Assembly (NCBI RefSeq): GCF_000695685.1
Contig: NZ_JFFR01000023.1
Coordinates: 1 to 64,000, forward strand
DNA length: 64,000 nt
Reading direction: 5' to 3'
Origin: Vibrio fortis
Lineage (GTDB): Bacteria > Pseudomonadota > Gammaproteobacteria > Enterobacterales > Vibrionaceae
The notes under the pieces were generated by a model. That model saw only the letters and a list, made by a program, of their open reading frames with translations. It was not told the origin of the DNA and did not search any database. Below, piece by piece: positions 62,713-64,000 of the stretch (position 1 is the stretch's first letter; every line of letters starts with the position of its first letter). Both the position numbers and the translations under genes were made by a program.

Positions 62713-63738
62713 TTAGAAGTCGTAACGTAGACCTAGAGCTAGCTCATCTTCAGCATCTGCAGACGTTGCTACACCGTTACCTGCGTAATCAGTAGTACCG
62801 ATTGTGTCGCCTTTGCTGATTAGGTTGAAGTTGTACGATACGTAGCCACGGAAGTTAGGCTTGAAGTAGTAAGTTGCGTCTACAGCGATGTTGTCTGCAG
62901 AAGTCTTGCCGTCAGTTTCAGCGTTGTTGTACGTAGTTGAGAATACAGTTTGACCTAGAGTATAAGCACCTGCTAGCTCGTAACCTGTGTAATCAACAGC
63001 TTTGTTTGTAACAGCGCCTGTTGTTTGCTTCTCACCATCAGTGAACAAACCAGCAAAGTATAGGTCGCCCATAGCGTAAGAACCAGAAAGCATGTACTCG
63101 TTGCTCTTATCTTGGTCTGCGTAACCTGCACCTACTTTAATGCCAGTCTCGCCGATTGCGTAGATACCAGATAGAGAGTAGCCGTCTTTGCCATTGTCAA
63201 CGAATTCACCGTTGTTGTTTTCTGAACGGTCAGCGAAGCGGTAGCTTGCTTTTACGTTTAGAGCTTGGAATTCACCTTTGTAAGACAGCATGTTGTCAGA
63301 ACGGTCAGCAACAGCAATTTTGTCTGCCGCAGAGTTACCGTGGTAAGCCATGATATCTGTGAAGTCTGTGATTACGCCTAGTGCGCCGTCGTTTTTACCG
63401 TAAGTTACTTCACCGAATGCGCCGCCTAGACCAGCGTAAGTGTAACGGTTAGTGATGTTACCGTCGTTGTTGTCTGTAGCGCCGCCGTTTTCGTCAGTAG
63501 TGAACTCACCTTCGTAAAAACCAACACCGTATAGGCCGTCTTGGATTTCAACTTTACCTAGGAAGTTTAGACGTACACGAGATTTGTCTTCAACTTTACC
63601 ATCTTGCATAGATAGACGAGCTTCAGCACGGCCGCCCATTTCTAGAGAAGTACCGTCTTGGTTGTATAGCTCAGAAGCGTTAGCACCAGTTGCAAGAGCT
63701 GCAGCCGATACAGCAAGCGCGATCATAGTCTTGTTCAT
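62713..63738 (-). CDS. ompU: Outer-membrane porin OmpU
   Basis: 341-residue general porin with signal peptide (about 1-21, ANA-SELYNQDG) and a 16-strand trimeric barrel rich in Gly, Asp and aromatic residues. Begins the mature part with the family ELYNQDGTSLEMGGRAEARL. The C-terminus is GLRYDF; the exposed Tyr-Asp-Phe of OmpU is known to activate DegS and the sigma-E response in V. cholerae. Codon use is strongly biased (CGT, GGT, TAC), consistent with very high expression. AGGAA precedes the ATG. Confidence 0.93.
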   Translation of the reverse strand: MNKTMIALAVSAAALATGANASELYNQDGTSLEMGGRAEARLSMQDGKVEDKSRVRLNFLGKVEIQDGLYGVGFYEGEFTTDENGGATDNNDGNITNRYTYAGLGGAFGEVTYGKNDGALGVITDFTDIMAYHGNSAADKIAVADRSDNMLSYKGEFQALNVKASYRFADRSENNNGEFVDNGKDGYSLSGIYAIGETGIKVGAGYADQDKSNEYMLSGSYAMGDLYFAGLFTDGEKQTTGAVTNKAVDYTGYELAGAYTLGQTVFSTTYNNAETDGKTSADNIAVDATYYFKPNFRGYVSYNFNLISKGDTIGTTDYAGNGVATSADAEDELALGLRYDF

Positions 63739-63778
63739 GTTATTAATTCCTAATTACTGTCCATAAAGGTTGTTATCA

Positions 63779-63794
63779 AGGATTTGAATCCTTT
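63779..63794 (-). promoter_or_regulatory. 5' leader hairpin of ompU
   Basis: AAGGATT-TG-AATCCTT is a perfect 7-base stem about 40 bases before the start codon, likely within the leader mRNA, where it may stabilise the message or present a regulatory site. Confidence 0.45.
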
Positions 63795-63836
63795 TTTGTA
63801 TTGCTCGTATTAATCAAGCTTCATAATCAGGCTTAG

Positions 63837-63864
63837 AACATAAGCGAGAAACTTGCCAGAGCAA
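63837..63864 (-). promoter_or_regulatory. Candidate ompU promoter
   Basis: Minus strand TTGCTC (63859-63864), 16-base spacer, TATGTT (63837-63842), giving a leader of about 90 bases. An inverted repeat GGGTA-N5-TACCC (63871-63885) lies immediately upstream. Confidence 0.4.
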
Positions 63865-63899
63865 TCCGTGGGGTACTTTTTACCCTTAAAGTTCCGCCG

Positions 63900-64000
63900 C
63901 AAGTTAGTAAAATGATATCAATAAAAATAATGAACAGTGTTTTATTGCTGTTTTTATATTTTAAGTTTATGTTTTAATTTGGTTTTTATTTTTAATCGTA
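63900..64000 (-). promoter_or_regulatory. AT-rich upstream region of ompU, possible ToxR target
   Basis: About 80% A+T with runs such as TTAAAAC, TTAAAATATAAAAA on the minus strand. ToxR of V. cholerae binds AT-rich DNA upstream of ompU; the exact TNAAA-N5-TNAAA box was not clearly found. The region continues past the window. Confidence 0.3.

Noticed and set aside
63889..63895. GGAACTT on the minus strand upstream of ompU resembling a sigma-E -35 box
   Set aside because: At the required spacing of 16 bases the sequence is CCCAC, not a TCnnA-type -10 box.

Overview
The window is a stretch of the large chromosome of a Vibrio species. The evidence is a LuxR/HapR-type quorum-sensing regulator beside hpt, a complete Vibrio chitin-oligosaccharide cluster with the ChiS sensor, and an OmpU porin ending in Tyr-Asp-Phe. 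Gene order largely follows the E. coli run hpt-can-yadGH-panCB-folK-pcnB-gluQ-dksA-sfsA-hrpB-mrcB and acnB-yacL, and what I recall of the V. cholerae chromosome I order hapR...chiS...ompU. I see no tRNA, rRNA, CRISPR array, prophage, integron or insertion sequence, and no obviously broken gene.

Layout. 1-6.2 kb: hapR-like regulator, hpt, beta-carbonic anhydrase divergent from a SulP anion transporter, and the yadGH ABC exporter. 6.2-12.2 kb (minus strand): panB-panC, pcnB-folK, dksA-gluQ and sfsA. 12.3-22.9 kb (plus): hrpB, mrcB, a patatin/POTRA/beta-barrel protein, acnB and yacL. 23-28.8 kb (plus): the nitrogen-controlled glnK-amtB pair (sigma-54 promoter and NtrC site) and the iron uptake genes fbpA, fbpB, fbpC (Fur box). 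28.9-47.7 kb (minus): chitobiose catabolism, namely a binding protein, two permeases and two ATPases of an oligopeptide-type ABC importer, then a GH9 glucosaminidase candidate, GlcNAc kinase, GH20 hexosaminidase, GH94 chitobiose phosphorylase and a phosphohexomutase, controlled by ChiS encoded next door. 48-64 kb: rsmC, an AI-2E-family permease, a 41-residue membrane protein, hemL, erpA, an RND efflux pair, a terminal-inverted-repeat element, an M23 endopeptidase, tyrS, a short MgtE with an elaborate leader, dacB and ompU.

How it works together. Chitin oligosaccharides enter the periplasm, are bound by the 560-residue binding protein and imported by the ABC transporter. In the cytoplasm they are split by phosphorolysis (GH94), hydrolysis (GH20, GH9), kinase and mutase to hexosamine phosphates. 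glnK-amtB and fbpABC respond to nitrogen and iron. The hapR-like gene carries a ribosome-site-overlapping sequence matching the conserved core of Qrr small RNAs.

Most of the window is conserved core genome. The least explained parts are non-coding or very small: the mgtE leader (14-codon acidic/proline-containing ORF, two mutually exclusive stems, a tandem hairpin repeat); a private promoter plus 15-codon in-frame upstream ORF before fbpB; an NtrC site built into the yacL terminator hairpin; a Cys-rich 41-residue membrane protein; and a MITE-like element whose edge overlaps the RND pump stop codon. All assignments are by eye from the sequence; no searches were run.
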